A stretch of 64,000 nt of DNA from the NCBI GenBank assembly GCA_016721765.1, contig JADKHO010000002.1, forward strand, positions 682,001 through 746,000. The letters are read 5' to 3'. The DNA comes from Bacteroidota bacterium (GTDB lineage: Bacteria; Bacteroidota; Bacteroidia; UBA4408). Made by a program: the position numbers and the translations under genes. Below are positions 36,401-44,019 of this stretch, piece by piece (within the stretch, counting starts at the first letter, position 1; the number at the start of each line of letters is the position of its first letter). Under the pieces are notes generated by a model. That model saw nothing but the letters and a program-made list of their open reading frames with translations, was not told the origin of the DNA and did not search any database.

Positions 36401-37621
36401 ACCTTCACTGCAATATCCACCAATGGCGGTGCAAGCCCGAACTACTTATGGAAGAAAAATGGAATACCTGTTGGCAGTAATAGTGCAAGTTTCACACTAA
36501 ATACACCCACTGATCAAGACAGTATTACTTGCACATTAATCTCTTCTGTGCGCTGTGCATCCATCGATTCGCTTACTAGCAATACAATTAAATTAACCAT
36601 TTCTTCCAATTTAAATGTATCAGTGAGCATTACTGCCAGCAACACCAGTTCTTGCGCAGGCGACACCATTCACTTCACAGCAACCCCAGTTAACGGAGGC
36701 GCTACACCAAGTTATCAATGGACAAAAAACAACAATCCCATTTTAGGTGCAACAGCGAGCACTTATAGCACAAGCACAGCTGCCAATGGAAATACTTTTG
36801 CATGTATCTTAACCAGCAGTTTTCCTTGCACAGTAAATCCGGTTGCAAACTCAAATGTGATTCCGGTTTCAGTAAGTCCAACAGTAACCCCATCCGTTAG
36901 CATTGCTTCCAATATGAATATTATTTGCAAAGACCAATCCATTACTTTTACAGCAACTCCAACCAACGGAGGAACTGCGCCTAGTTATGTTTGGAAGAAA
37001 AATGGAACACCTATTCCCGGCGCCACCACAGCGAATTATACCACCACTACCTTAGCTAACGGAAATAGTATTTCTTGCACCATGAGTAGCAATGCGACTT
37101 GCAAAACAAGCAATACTGCCGATTCAAATCCTCTATCTATACAGGTATTAGCTTTACCAACAGTTGTAGCAACCGCCAATGGGAATTTACTCAGCACAGG
37201 CTCTTTTGTGTTTTACCAATGGTTAAGAAACAATGTTCCCATTTCGGGCGCTACCAATCAAACTTACACAGCCACACAAAACGGCAACTATCGCGTTATA
37301 GGCTGGAGTGGCACTACCGGTTGTAACGATACTTCAAATACATTGGCAATAATCAATGTTGGTGTTTCAAGTATCCATTCAACTGAAGTTTTAACCATTC
37401 AGCCCAATCCAAGCAATGGTATTTTTTATTTAGCTTTTACCGGAAATACTGCTAAAAAAATTACGGTAATGAATTTAATTGGTAAAACAATTTTTGCAAC
37501 TATTCTTCAAGCTGACAAAAATACCTTTATGTTAGATTTAACGGGCTATTCAAAAAGCGTATATTTTTTAACTGTGGAAGAAGGTTCAACAAAAATTGTG
37601 CGAAGATTGGTTATTGAATAA
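33452..37621 (+). CDS. T9SS-exported FG-GAP / lamin-tail / Ig-like surface protein
   Basis: A 1389-residue secreted protein (signal peptide ends LQLKAQ). Residues about 25-700 contain 14 FG-GAP-type repeats, each with a calcium-loop Asp pattern such as DMDGDGDKD, DLDSDGDSD and DFDFDGDMD, which would close into one or two beta-propellers. A lamin-tail domain follows (LFISEYIEGTSNNKAIELYN ... about 705-830), then four Ig-like domains with paired Cys (YQWKINGAPVG, YLWKKNGIPVG, YQWTKNNNPILG, YVWKKNGTPIPG) plus a fifth partial one, and a type A T9SS sorting domain (QPNPSNGIFYLAF ... VRRLVIE). Probably a cell-surface or released binding protein; ligand unknown. It has its own terminator. Confidence 0.85.
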   Translation: MLKSKLLFALALVSFLQLKAQYQTHLLSYTTLCMSTPDMDGDGDKDILTGGLSNLQWQENIGGRQFISHTIGQKQDQVQSAIAADLDKDGDMDVVTASFTDDRVYWMRNDGNNVFTSIVLSNSATGAASVDVIDLDSDGDSDVVCAAFGDDKIFWLQNNGSQSFTAIDILTGFDGPNTVVSNDFDMDGDMDLAAASQLDSTIVWLENDSNQQFTSHILISNLNIPRNISLCDVDRDNDMDLMYGSSAGSGWFTNTAGTFIRRNMASGEFRDIYAVDLNNDAQNDVLLADYADDRLTWIRNTGNLTFVLGDYLDFALDNVSMVGAADFDGDGNMDVIGASGFDVKVYWNSPTHVFTKFRLNRYLSDANYACHGDFDNDGDIDLLAAGYANINFYRNDSNGVFTTLPVFPLYSSMGCRQIRAADIDGDGDMDAVYTENNGNRVSWLENQGAGVFVDHLLVSIIDPYAVYPIDFDFDGDMDVVASTVQSTSTAKVLWFENDGNEIFTQHLVDASYHYPLDVFPLDYDQDGFMDVVAAYAGTAGSQKVVVHYNSATGFNFNNWELNGSASGVNSVFAVDVDGDNDVDVLSASFGDNRVMWYESPAGTEHIIDNNAQGATYVYAADFDGDGDIDVASTSRTDDEINWYRNGGNQGFTKINIAENIPDPEVILGADFDNDGILELYSTCSSSESVAYYKLPAPQPPLVLNDCSDLFISEYIEGTSNNKAIELYNPTADTIDLSGYQINVYTNGNGSPNQSVNLSGTILPLDVYVLAHPSANAGILNIADTTFGFSFNGDDAIALFKDGRALDIFGKIAQDPGTEWSSVGVSTLNTTLVRNPTFAKGNNLNAAFDPSIEWIPFSTDNISNLGSHSSLCSSYCPPVIAIVASEDTICANTVVSFSSSVQNEGTLPHYQWKINGAPVGSDSAGFSTSNLNNGDEVTCTLTSDLPCSISPVHSNAIKFKVYPLVQPGISISTPSTVLCSAAPITFTAISTNGGASPNYLWKKNGIPVGSNSASFTLNTPTDQDSITCTLISSVRCASIDSLTSNTIKLTISSNLNVSVSITASNTSSCAGDTIHFTATPVNGGATPSYQWTKNNNPILGATASTYSTSTAANGNTFACILTSSFPCTVNPVANSNVIPVSVSPTVTPSVSIASNMNIICKDQSITFTATPTNGGTAPSYVWKKNGTPIPGATTANYTTTTLANGNSISCTMSSNATCKTSNTADSNPLSIQVLALPTVVATANGNLLSTGSFVFYQWLRNNVPISGATNQTYTATQNGNYRVIGWSGTTGCNDTSNTLAIINVGVSSIHSTEVLTIQPNPSNGIFYLAFTGNTAKKITVMNLIGKTIFATILQADKNTFMLDLTGYSKSVYFLTVEEGSTKIVRRLVIE

Positions 37622-37638
37622 CCTATACTTTAGCGCAT

Positions 37639-37692
37639 AAAAAACTTTGTGTCGGGTAAAACTTTTTTAATTTCCCACACAAAGTTTTTTAT
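37639..37692 (+). terminator. Hairpin terminator after the FG-GAP protein gene
   Basis: A perfect 14-bp inverted repeat (AAAAAACTTTGTGT at 37639-37652 with 37677-37690), continued inward by GGG/CCC, followed by T-rich sequence. It overlaps a GTG at 37649 that opens a longer frame for the next gene, which shows that the longer frame is not the real start. Confidence 0.85.
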
Positions 37693-37711
37693 TTTTAGTA
37701 CCTTAGTCGAT

Positions 37712-38470
37712 ATGAAAAATAAACTTCTACTCCTCGCCCAGGTACTTTTTCTTAGCACAGTGGCGCTTTATGCGCAATCAAATGAAGAGCTTTATTCTAA
37801 AGGCTTGCATTACAAAAAAGAATTAAACTACAAAGAAGGAATTGCTGTATTTCAGCGCTTGCTTAAAGCCGATTCGAGTAAAGCAGATTACCTTCAAAAT
37901 GCCAGTTTTTTTTATTCGCGTTACGGAAAATTTCAACCGGAAAATATTCAAATGAGTTATTATCACACAGCCGAATACCTGGCAAGAAAAGCTGTGAAAG
38001 CAGATCATACGAATGCCGAATGCCATTATGCATATGCCTTGGCCCTTGGGCGATTAAATGAAAACGCAAGTACCAAACAAAAAATATCGAATGCAAAACT
38101 TATTAAATCGGAATTGGATGCAGCTTTAAAAATTAATCCAAAACATGCAGGCGCTTGGCATATTTTGGGACGCTGGCACCGCACTATTGCAGGCTTTGGT
38201 GCGATCGAAAAACTTGCCATTAATACCTTGTTTGGAGGAGTTCCACCCGGTGGTTCTTACGAAGATGCTGTGAAATGCTTTATGCAAGCAATTATTCTGG
38301 AACCAAAATATAAGATGCATCAATATGAACTGTCAAACACCTATTACGAAATGGGTAAAACAGCAGATGCAAAAGTATGGCTGCAAAAGGCAATGGCTTT
38401 ATCACCTATCTCAATTGACGATGCTTCTGCAGATGAAAAATGCAAGGAGCTCGCTAAAAAATTGCGCTGA
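37712..38470 (+). CDS. Exported TPR-like protein
   Basis: A 252-residue protein starting at ATG 37712 (MKNKLLLLAQVLFLSTVALYAQ signal peptide); an upstream GTG frame is rejected because it overlaps a terminator. After the signal peptide it is all helical with TPR features: GLHYKKELNYKEGIAVFQRLL, ALKINPKHAGAWHILGRWH and AIILEPKYKMHQYELSNTYYEMGK (each shown in part). The middle repeat block resembles the RMDN/YrrB-like regulators of microtubule dynamics proteins, an annotation seen in bacteria without functional meaning. Probably a periplasmic scaffold. The following M23 peptidase gene starts 99 bases downstream. Confidence 0.75.
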   Translation: MKNKLLLLAQVLFLSTVALYAQSNEELYSKGLHYKKELNYKEGIAVFQRLLKADSSKADYLQNASFFYSRYGKFQPENIQMSYYHTAEYLARKAVKADHTNAECHYAYALALGRLNENASTKQKISNAKLIKSELDAALKINPKHAGAWHILGRWHRTIAGFGAIEKLAINTLFGGVPPGGSYEDAVKCFMQAIILEPKYKMHQYELSNTYYEMGKTADAKVWLQKAMALSPISIDDASADEKCKELAKKLR

Positions 38471-38569
38471 GCACTATCAACTTTCCATTGTGGATATTTT
38501 ATCTACACTTAAATAAGCAGCACTATTATTGCAAGCTAACTTTACGAAAGTGAATTAGAAAAAAATATT

Positions 38570-40339
38570 GTGCGACTAGTCTTATTCCTAAGTTTAATTT
38601 TGGTGTCGATTGCGCTTGGTGTACCCGTTGTATCACTAACTAAACAAGCCGTTACCGAAAGTGAGCCACAAACCTATCCCAAAAATTATTTTCGGGCTCC
38701 TTTAGATATTCCACTCACCCTTGCCGGGAATTTTGGCGAAATTCGCAACAATCATTTTCATTCGGGTTTAGATTTTAAAACCGAAAACCGAGAAGGCTTA
38801 CCGATATATGCTCCTGCCGATGGTTATGTTTCGCGCATTAAGGTGCAGGCTGCCGGATATGGAAATGCCTTATACATCACGCATCCTAACGGCTTTGTTA
38901 CCGTATACGGACATTTGAGTGCCTACAATTCCATCATCACCAGCTATCTGCGCAAAGAGCAATATAAACTGGAATCCTTTGAAGTTGATTTTAAATTAGC
39001 ACCCGAAGCCATTCCGGTTAAAAAATCTGATCTTGTTGGGTTGTCTGGAAACACAGGTGGTTCAAGAGGACCACATTTACATTTTGAAGTAAGGGATGAA
39101 AAAACGGAGTTTGCTATCAATCCCTTATTGTTTGGTTTTGATGTGAAAGATTCTGTGAAACCGGTGATTAGTAAAATAGGAATATATCCTATGAATGAAA
39201 TTTCATTTATCAATGCTAAAAATGAAGATGCTTTTTATCCGGTTGTAGCGAGGAGTTTATCGGAATCTACTATAAGTATTCCTGCCGCAGATACCATAAA
39301 AGTTCATGGCTTTATTGGCTTTGGATTAACTACCTACGATACCGAAGATGCGCGCACCAATGTTAACGGAACGTATTCAGTGGAGTTAAAGGTGGATAGT
39401 GAAATTATTTACTTGCATAAAATAAACACCTTCTCATTTGATCAATGGCGCTATGTAAATGCACATATTGATTATCCCGAAAAAAAGAAAAAAGGATTAA
39501 TTATTCAGCGGTGCTATTTATTGCCAAATAATAAACTACCTATTTATGAAGTGAAAAAAAATCGTGGCTATTATTTGTTTACCGATAAAAAAACGCACCA
39601 CATAGTCATCACAGCAAAAGATATTTTCGGAAATAAACGTGTGGTTTCTTTTTATGTTAAAAGTTCACCTTTGGCCAGCATTAAGCCAAAAGCGATACCG
39701 GCAAAAAATGTGGTTGAGAAATTTTTGTACAACCAAAACAATGCATTTGCGACCACTAATTTTCAAATTAACTTACCCAAAGAAGTAATTTATAACGATA
39801 TTAATTTTGAATTTTATGTAAGCGATTCGGCAAAAGGAATAGCACCTTTGTATCATGTGCACAAAGATGTTGAGCCCGTTCAAGCTTATTATGAAATGGG
39901 AATTAAACCGCGAAAACTTGCTGAGCGCTTGCAAAACAAAACCGTTATTGTTTCACTGAATGGTGGGGTTAGAACTTCTGAAGGCGGTGAATGGGATAAA
40001 ACTTTTGGAGGGGTAAAAACACAAACAAAAACATTTGGCACTTTTACACTTGCAGTTGATTCGGTTCCTCCGGTGTTGTCACCCATTGTTGCCTTTGCTA
40101 ACAAAAATATTAAAGCTGCAAAATGGTTGCGATTCCGTATGTATGATTCTTTGTCGGGAATTAAATCCTATAGAGGTACTATCGATGGAAAATGGATTTT
40201 AATGCAATGCGATGCCAAATCAAATTTGCTGTATTATATTTTTGATGAGCGAATAGGCAGCGGAAAACATGAATTAAAAGTGCAGGTGGAAGATAAAAAA
40301 GGAAACAGCAAAACCTATGCTTATCATTTTACACGCTAA
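38570..40339 (+). CDS. M23-family metallopeptidase (LytM-like)
   Basis: A 589-residue exported or anchored protein; the start is GTG at 38570 because no ATG fits the signal sequence (RLVLFLSLILVSIALGVPVV). The peptidase core has the M23 zinc site: His64 and Asp68 in NHFHSGLDFKT and His169/His171 in GPHLHFEVRD; YGHLS at about 113-117 completes the active site. The core is split by a 30-residue insert before the HxH motif. About 390 further residues form beta-rich domains without an assignable name. Such enzymes cut peptide cross-links in peptidoglycan during growth or division. With all ligands present it should be active. Confidence 0.85.
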   Translation: MRLVLFLSLILVSIALGVPVVSLTKQAVTESEPQTYPKNYFRAPLDIPLTLAGNFGEIRNNHFHSGLDFKTENREGLPIYAPADGYVSRIKVQAAGYGNALYITHPNGFVTVYGHLSAYNSIITSYLRKEQYKLESFEVDFKLAPEAIPVKKSDLVGLSGNTGGSRGPHLHFEVRDEKTEFAINPLLFGFDVKDSVKPVISKIGIYPMNEISFINAKNEDAFYPVVARSLSESTISIPAADTIKVHGFIGFGLTTYDTEDARTNVNGTYSVELKVDSEIIYLHKINTFSFDQWRYVNAHIDYPEKKKKGLIIQRCYLLPNNKLPIYEVKKNRGYYLFTDKKTHHIVITAKDIFGNKRVVSFYVKSSPLASIKPKAIPAKNVVEKFLYNQNNAFATTNFQINLPKEVIYNDINFEFYVSDSAKGIAPLYHVHKDVEPVQAYYEMGIKPRKLAERLQNKTVIVSLNGGVRTSEGGEWDKTFGGVKTQTKTFGTFTLAVDSVPPVLSPIVAFANKNIKAAKWLRFRMYDSLSGIKSYRGTIDGKWILMQCDAKSNLLYYIFDERIGSGKHELKVQVEDKKGNSKTYAYHFTR

Positions 40340-40354
40340 GCTATATTTGTTCTA

Positions 40355-40933
40355 ATGGATGTATCACTACTCATTGCTAGTATTGGCAAGCACATAAAAC
40401 TTGAAACCAAAGAAATTGATTTGCTGCTTTCCTTGTTAAAAGAAAGACGCATTCGCAAACGCCAATATTTGTTGCAAGAAGGTGATGTTTGTAAGTACAC
40501 CGCATTCGTAAATAAGGGTTGCTTACGCTCTTATTGTGTAGGTAAAAATGGTGTTGAACATATTTTTCAATTCGCACCGGAAGGTTGGTGGACAGGTGAC
40601 ATACAAAGTTTTAACAGCCAAATGCCAAGCACCATGAATATAGATGCTTTGGAAGACTCAGAGATATTTTTGGTTTCGAAAGCAGACATGGATTTATTTT
40701 ATGAAAAGGTTCCTAAGTATGAACGCTTTTCGAGAATAATTTTAGAGAATGCTTTTATTGCCCATCAAGAACGCATTATGCAAAGCATTTGTTTTACAGC
40801 AGCCGAACGCTATGATTATTTTTGCAAAAAATATCCCTTTCTGGTACAACGCCTGCCACAAACTCAAATTGCTTCCTACCTTGGCTTAACTCCCGAATTC
40901 CTTAGCAAGCTTCGTAGGCAATTGTTGAAGTAA
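40355..40933 (+). CDS. Crp/Fnr family transcription regulator
   Basis: A 192-residue protein, 15 bases after the M23 gene and likely on the same transcript. Residues about 20-125 form a cyclic-nucleotide-binding-type beta-barrel (RKRQYLLQEGDVCKYTAFVNKG), followed by a dimerisation helix and a short winged helix-turn-helix at about 155-192 (QTQIASYLGLTPEFLSKLRR). No Cys cluster for Fe-S or heme is present, so the effector is not evident; the cNMP phosphate-binding Arg motif is not conserved, so it may not bind cAMP. Bacteroidota have many such short Crp-like regulators with unknown signals. Confidence 0.85.
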   Translation: MDVSLLIASIGKHIKLETKEIDLLLSLLKERRIRKRQYLLQEGDVCKYTAFVNKGCLRSYCVGKNGVEHIFQFAPEGWWTGDIQSFNSQMPSTMNIDALEDSEIFLVSKADMDLFYEKVPKYERFSRIILENAFIAHQERIMQSICFTAAERYDYFCKKYPFLVQRLPQTQIASYLGLTPEFLSKLRRQLLK

Positions 40934-40981
40934 TCGGGATTTCAATTCTGTTTTTATCACACATTTTACAATTAATTAAAC

Positions 40982-41058
40982 GTTGATTTGATTAGCTGAT
41001 AAGCCGATAAACTGATAAGCCGATTAGCCGATTGGTTGATTAGCTGATATGCTGATTA
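40982..41058. repeat. GATTAGCTGAT tandem array 4
   Basis: About eight degenerate copies of TTAGCTGAT / TAAGCCGAT / AAACTGAT in the gap after the Crp/Fnr gene. Same orientation on the plus strand as arrays 1 and 3. Confidence 0.85.
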
Positions 41059-41110
41059 ATTTATAAAACTGCCAAGTGCAATAGAAAGCGGATTGGGCAC
41101 ATTTATGTAT

Positions 41111-41183
41111 CCCCCGCTGGTGGGGGCAGGGGGTGGTTTAGCGCGCAGATTTCAAAAAGCTATGTGCACTATGTGACTATGTG
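41111..41183. repeat. G/C hairpin and CTATGTG triplet
   Basis: CCCCC at 41111-41115 pairs with GGGGG at 41122-41126, followed by a second G-run (41129-41133); this is a sharp G/C spike in an A/T-rich gap. Three spaced CTATGTG units follow at about 41160-41183. Together with array 4 this fills most of the 40934-41253 gap. Confidence 0.6.
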
Positions 41184-41257
41184 TTTCAAAAAAATAAACA
41201 TGAATAATTATTACCGCCGTCTTAATCTACATTAAGTAATTTTCTTAATCTGCTTTA

Positions 41258-41289
41258 TTGGAGCAGGCTTCCCGTGCGATGTAGTTTTG
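41258..41289 (+). promoter_or_regulatory. Probable promoter of the YceI gene
   Basis: TTG (in TTTATTG) ending at 41260, a 21-base spacer and TAGTTTTG at 41282-41289, matching the Bacteroidota -33/-7 pattern; the ATG is 26 bases further on. It lies inside a longer open frame from 41274, so the shorter start is favoured. Confidence 0.6.
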
Positions 41290-41315
41290 CATCGTTAATA
41301 AAGGAAACTAAAAAA

Positions 41316-41843
41316 ATGAAAACAACAAAATGGGGCACCGATGCAGCACACAGTGAATTACAATTTAAGGTAAAACACATGATGATTACTAATGTTACCG
41401 GAAGTTTTAAAGTTATAAAAGCAGAAGCGGAAGCAGAAGATGATAGTTTTAAGCATGCTAAGGTTTCCTTTACCGCCGATGCTTCTTCAGTGGATACAAG
41501 CAACGAACAAAGAGATACACATTTAAAAAGTGCAGATTTTTTTGATGTAGAAAAATATCCTTCCTTGAGTTTTGTATCAACGGAATATGATGCCTCTAGT
41601 GGAAAAATAAATGGCAATCTCACCATAAAAGGAATTACAAAAGCAGTTAGCCTCGATGTTGAATTTGCCGGAACCAACAAAGATCCTTGGGGAAATGAAA
41701 AAGCCGGATTTACAATTTCAGGCAAAATTAACCGTAAAGAATGGGATTTAGGATGGAATGCTGCGCTAGAAACAGGTGGCGTTTTAGTAAGCGAAGAAGT
41801 GCGCATCAATGCTGAAATTCAATTGGTGAAGCAAGCTGCCTAA
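41316..41843 (+). CDS. YceI family lipid-binding-fold protein (cytoplasmic form)
   Basis: A 175-residue protein starting at ATG 41316; a 14-residue upstream extension overlaps the promoter and is not used. It is the YceI lipocalin-like fold throughout: KWGTDAAHSELQFKVKHMMI, RDTHLKSADFFDVEKYPSLSF, GNLTIKGITKAVSLDVEF and NRKEWDLGWN (each a family hallmark, in part). YceI proteins bind polyisoprenoids or amphiphiles. Unlike E. coli YceI there is no signal peptide, which suggests a cytoplasmic location, a form common in Bacteroidota. It is monocistronic with its own promoter and terminator. Confidence 0.9.
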   Translation: MKTTKWGTDAAHSELQFKVKHMMITNVTGSFKVIKAEAEAEDDSFKHAKVSFTADASSVDTSNEQRDTHLKSADFFDVEKYPSLSFVSTEYDASSGKINGNLTIKGITKAVSLDVEFAGTNKDPWGNEKAGFTISGKINRKEWDLGWNAALETGGVLVSEEVRINAEIQLVKQAA

Positions 41844-41850
41844 TACATAA

Positions 41851-41892
41851 AAACAAGTCCCAGAATCCGCTCGAATTTTGGGACTTGTTTTA
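41851..41892 (+). terminator. Hairpin terminator after the YceI gene
   Basis: A 13-bp perfect inverted repeat (AAAACAAGTCCCA at 41851-41863 with 41880-41892), ending in TTTT. Its A/T flanks would also serve transcripts from the opposite strand. Confidence 0.85.
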
Positions 41893-41940
41893 TCGGATAA
41901 AACTGAATAAGCTTTTTTATTTTGGAATAATCTGATACAA

Positions 41941-42012
41941 TTAAGTATTCCTTGAATTATACTTATTCAACAAAAGCAACAGGTGCTTAAATTCAGGCAA
42001 AACTATCTCCAT
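41941..42012 (-). pseudogene. Truncated nucleotidyltransferase-like N-terminus
   Basis: A 23-codon frame (ATG at 42012; EIVLPEFKHLLLLLNKYNSR) that stops abruptly. It resembles the first helix of the small MNT-type nucleotidyltransferases that normally continue into an FGS motif; here no such continuation exists. Its ATG overlaps the stop of the upstream relic (TAATG), as in an intact two-gene module. Confidence 0.4.
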
Positions 42013-42253
42013 TACTTAAAATAAATTCTTACATCCATTTTCGCTTCCAATTCTTTGGAATAGGCATATTGAATATATTCTGTTACATGTTGCAAATGCT
42101 CAATAGTAGAAAAATTGGCTGATTCCAGGCATCAGCTGATTCCATTTCTTCAAATGAATTAAAAAAACGCATATTCCTATTAATATAGGGCACAAAAGGT
42201 TCCTTTGCGGACGAATGCTGTTCCTTTTGATTTCGCTTTTTATTTTCAATCAT
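42012..42253 (-). pseudogene. Frameshifted small partner gene of the nucleotidyltransferase relic
   Basis: From ATG 42253 the frame reads MIENKKRNQKEQHSSAKEPF through NRNMRFFNSFEEMESADAWN, then stops early; shifting frame near 42125-42130 continues as ANFSTIEHLQHVTEYIQYAY and SKELEAKMDVRIYFK to a TAA at 42012. The FNSFEEM...EHLQH pattern is what I recall from about 80-100-residue proteins that precede nucleotidyltransferases in Bacteroidota genomes. One single-base deletion accounts for the break. The gap 41893-42375 otherwise holds nothing I can support. Confidence 0.5.
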
Positions 42254-42375
42254 GAATTGAATATTGCAAAACGAATTTAGTTTTTTATTTTAGTTTTTAC
42301 TATTCGGAAAATTAATCATTCTAAAATAATTGGTAATACACTTAATCTAATAATTCAAAAATGATGTGAGGTCTT

Positions 42376-43611
42376 CTAAATCAATTCCCTTCTCAACATA
42401 TTTAATGCTGTTAGGGTAGCACGCTGTATAATGGCGTTACGTTGTTCTCCAAAAGAATATTTTTTACTTAACACGCCCTCAGGAGTTGCAATTGCAATCC
42501 AAGCAGTGCCCACCGGTTTTGCTTCTGAGCCACCCGATGGCCCAGCAATTCCGGTAGTAGAAATGGCATAATCGCATTTAAATTTTTGCTTCACTCCTAT
42601 TGCCATTTGCTCAGCTACTTGTTGACTTACGGCGCCAAAATCTTTTAAATCACTTTCGCTAACGCCAAGTTCATTTACTTTTATTTCGTTGGCATAGCTC
42701 ACTACTGAGCCTTCGTAATAATCGGAACTTCCTGCAACTTTTGTAATGGCAGATGCAATTGCTCCTCCTGTAAAACTCTCGGCTGTTGCCAACTTTTTTT
42801 GCTTGTTACGAAGCAATTTTCCAACGATTTCTTCGAGTGTATCGTTTTCATATCCATAAATATGTTCCGAAATTAAAGGCTTTAGTTTTTCAATTAATTC
42901 TCTTGCTTGCCCGATTAAATCTGCTTCATTTTCACCTACAGCAGTTAAGCGCAAACGCACTGCACTGATTTGAGGCAGGTAAGCCAATTTAAAATTCGCA
43001 GGCAAACTGTCTTCCCAATCGCTAATCATTTCAGCCAACATGCTTTCTCCAATGCCTTGTGTGAGGATTGTTTTATGCAGGATAAACGGAGTTTTAAATT
43101 TCTTTTTCAGCATTGGCAAAACATCATTCAGCATTATTCCTTTCATCTCATGCGGAACTCCGGGCATTGATACCAGCACCTTTCCATTTTTTTCAAACCA
43201 CATGGCAGGTGCGGTTCCATTGCGGTTGCGGATGGTGGTGCATACTTCGGGAACTTGCGCTTGCAGTCGATTTACTTCTGTAACTTCACGTCCATACTTG
43301 CTAAAAATTCGTGTAACATCTTCCAACACTTCTTCATCAAAACGCCATTCACAATTAAAATATTCCCGAAGCGTATTTTTGGTGATGTCATCTTTAGTAG
43401 GACCTAAACCACCTGTAATTAAAACAATATCCACGCGCGCTTCTGCTTCTTTAAGTGCATCCAGTATATGTTGTTTATCATCGCTTACGGACGTAATTTG
43501 CTTCACGCGTATCCCCACCAAATTAAGCTCTTGTCCCATCCATGCTGAATTGGTGTCAACAATTTGTCCGATTAATATTTCATCGCCTATGGTGATTATT
43601 TCTGCTAGCAT
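42376..43611 (-). CDS. cinA: CinA-family protein (competence/damage-inducible, NMN deamidase-related)
   Basis: A 411-residue cytoplasmic protein. The frame can extend six codons to 43629, but ATG at 43611 gives the typical start MLAEIITIGDEILIGQIVDT. The N-terminal COG1058 domain (MoaB-like fold; ITGGLGPTKDDITKNTL) is followed by a linker and a C-terminal amidase domain with TAESFTGGAIASAITKVAGS (catalytic Ser/Lys region) and GIAGPSGGSEAKPVGTAW. Known roles of CinA proteins are ADP-ribose pyrophosphatase and nicotinamide mononucleotide deamidation, a pyridine nucleotide recycling step. Full length, no damage. Divergent from the cobalamin-regulated btuB gene. Confidence 0.9.
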   Translation of the reverse strand: MLAEIITIGDEILIGQIVDTNSAWMGQELNLVGIRVKQITSVSDDKQHILDALKEAEARVDIVLITGGLGPTKDDITKNTLREYFNCEWRFDEEVLEDVTRIFSKYGREVTEVNRLQAQVPEVCTTIRNRNGTAPAMWFEKNGKVLVSMPGVPHEMKGIMLNDVLPMLKKKFKTPFILHKTILTQGIGESMLAEMISDWEDSLPANFKLAYLPQISAVRLRLTAVGENEADLIGQARELIEKLKPLISEHIYGYENDTLEEIVGKLLRNKQKKLATAESFTGGAIASAITKVAGSSDYYEGSVVSYANEIKVNELGVSESDLKDFGAVSQQVAEQMAIGVKQKFKCDYAISTTGIAGPSGGSEAKPVGTAWIAIATPEGVLSKKYSFGEQRNAIIQRATLTALNMLRRELI

Positions 43612-43711
43612 AACATTAATTTTTGGCATAAAGTTAGTATCAAAATTTTATCCTTTCAAAATACTCCTTCCGCTAACTTTCTTAGAAAAACTTCAAACTA
43701 AAAAATTCCAT

Positions 43712-43719
43712 TACATTTG
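43712..43719 (+). promoter_or_regulatory. -7 element upstream of the cobalamin riboswitch
   Basis: TACATTTG matches TAnnTTTG and sits about 20 bases before the riboswitch fold, in the right place to start the leader RNA of btuB. Confidence 0.5.
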
Positions 43720-43737
43720 CAGCACAAAATTTTGGTT

Positions 43738-43915
43738 GCGGTTTTATTTTTATGAAACTGCATTAAAAGGGAATAAGGTGAAAATCCTTAACAGTTCCCG
43801 CTGCTGTGATTCCTTTTCTTCATTTGAAGAATACAGCTTCTGAAAATCAAAAGCCACTGTTAATGCAACTAACGGGAAGGCATTCAGAAGTAGGAAGAGT
43901 CAGAAGACCTGCCAC
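43738..43915 (+). promoter_or_regulatory. Cobalamin (AdoCbl-type) riboswitch
   Basis: The leader contains the conserved blocks of the cobalamin riboswitch in order: AAAGGGAATAAGGTGAAAAT with CCTTAACAGTTCCCGCTGCTGTGA (43768-43810), AGCCACTG (43852-43859), the B12 box region AACGGGAAGGC (43871-43881), and AGTAGGAAGAGTCAGAAGACCTGCC (43889-43913; quoted beyond its key bases only in position). Downstream is a BtuB-like receptor gene at 44020. Binding of cobalamin is expected to shut off translation or transcription of the uptake genes; which mechanism is used is not clear, because no strong terminator is visible in 43916-44019. Confidence 0.93.
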
Positions 43916-44019
43916 AATTTTATAACATTCGCAGCTTTCGGAGAAAAGGCAAGGAATAAGTTTACAGTATTATATTGTATTCTCTACTTTCCTCTATTAA
44001 TCTGCGTTAATATTATGCA

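Noticed and set aside
37649..37711. GTG start giving a longer TPR protein
   Set aside because: The extension overlaps a strong terminator hairpin and precedes a clear signal peptide.
41255..41809. Minus-strand 184-codon frame opposite YceI
   Set aside because: YceI has strong family motifs, promoter and terminator; the antisense frame has none.
43040..43843. Plus-strand 267-codon frame opposite cinA running into the riboswitch
   Set aside because: It overlaps both cinA in antisense and the conserved riboswitch; no recognisable protein features.
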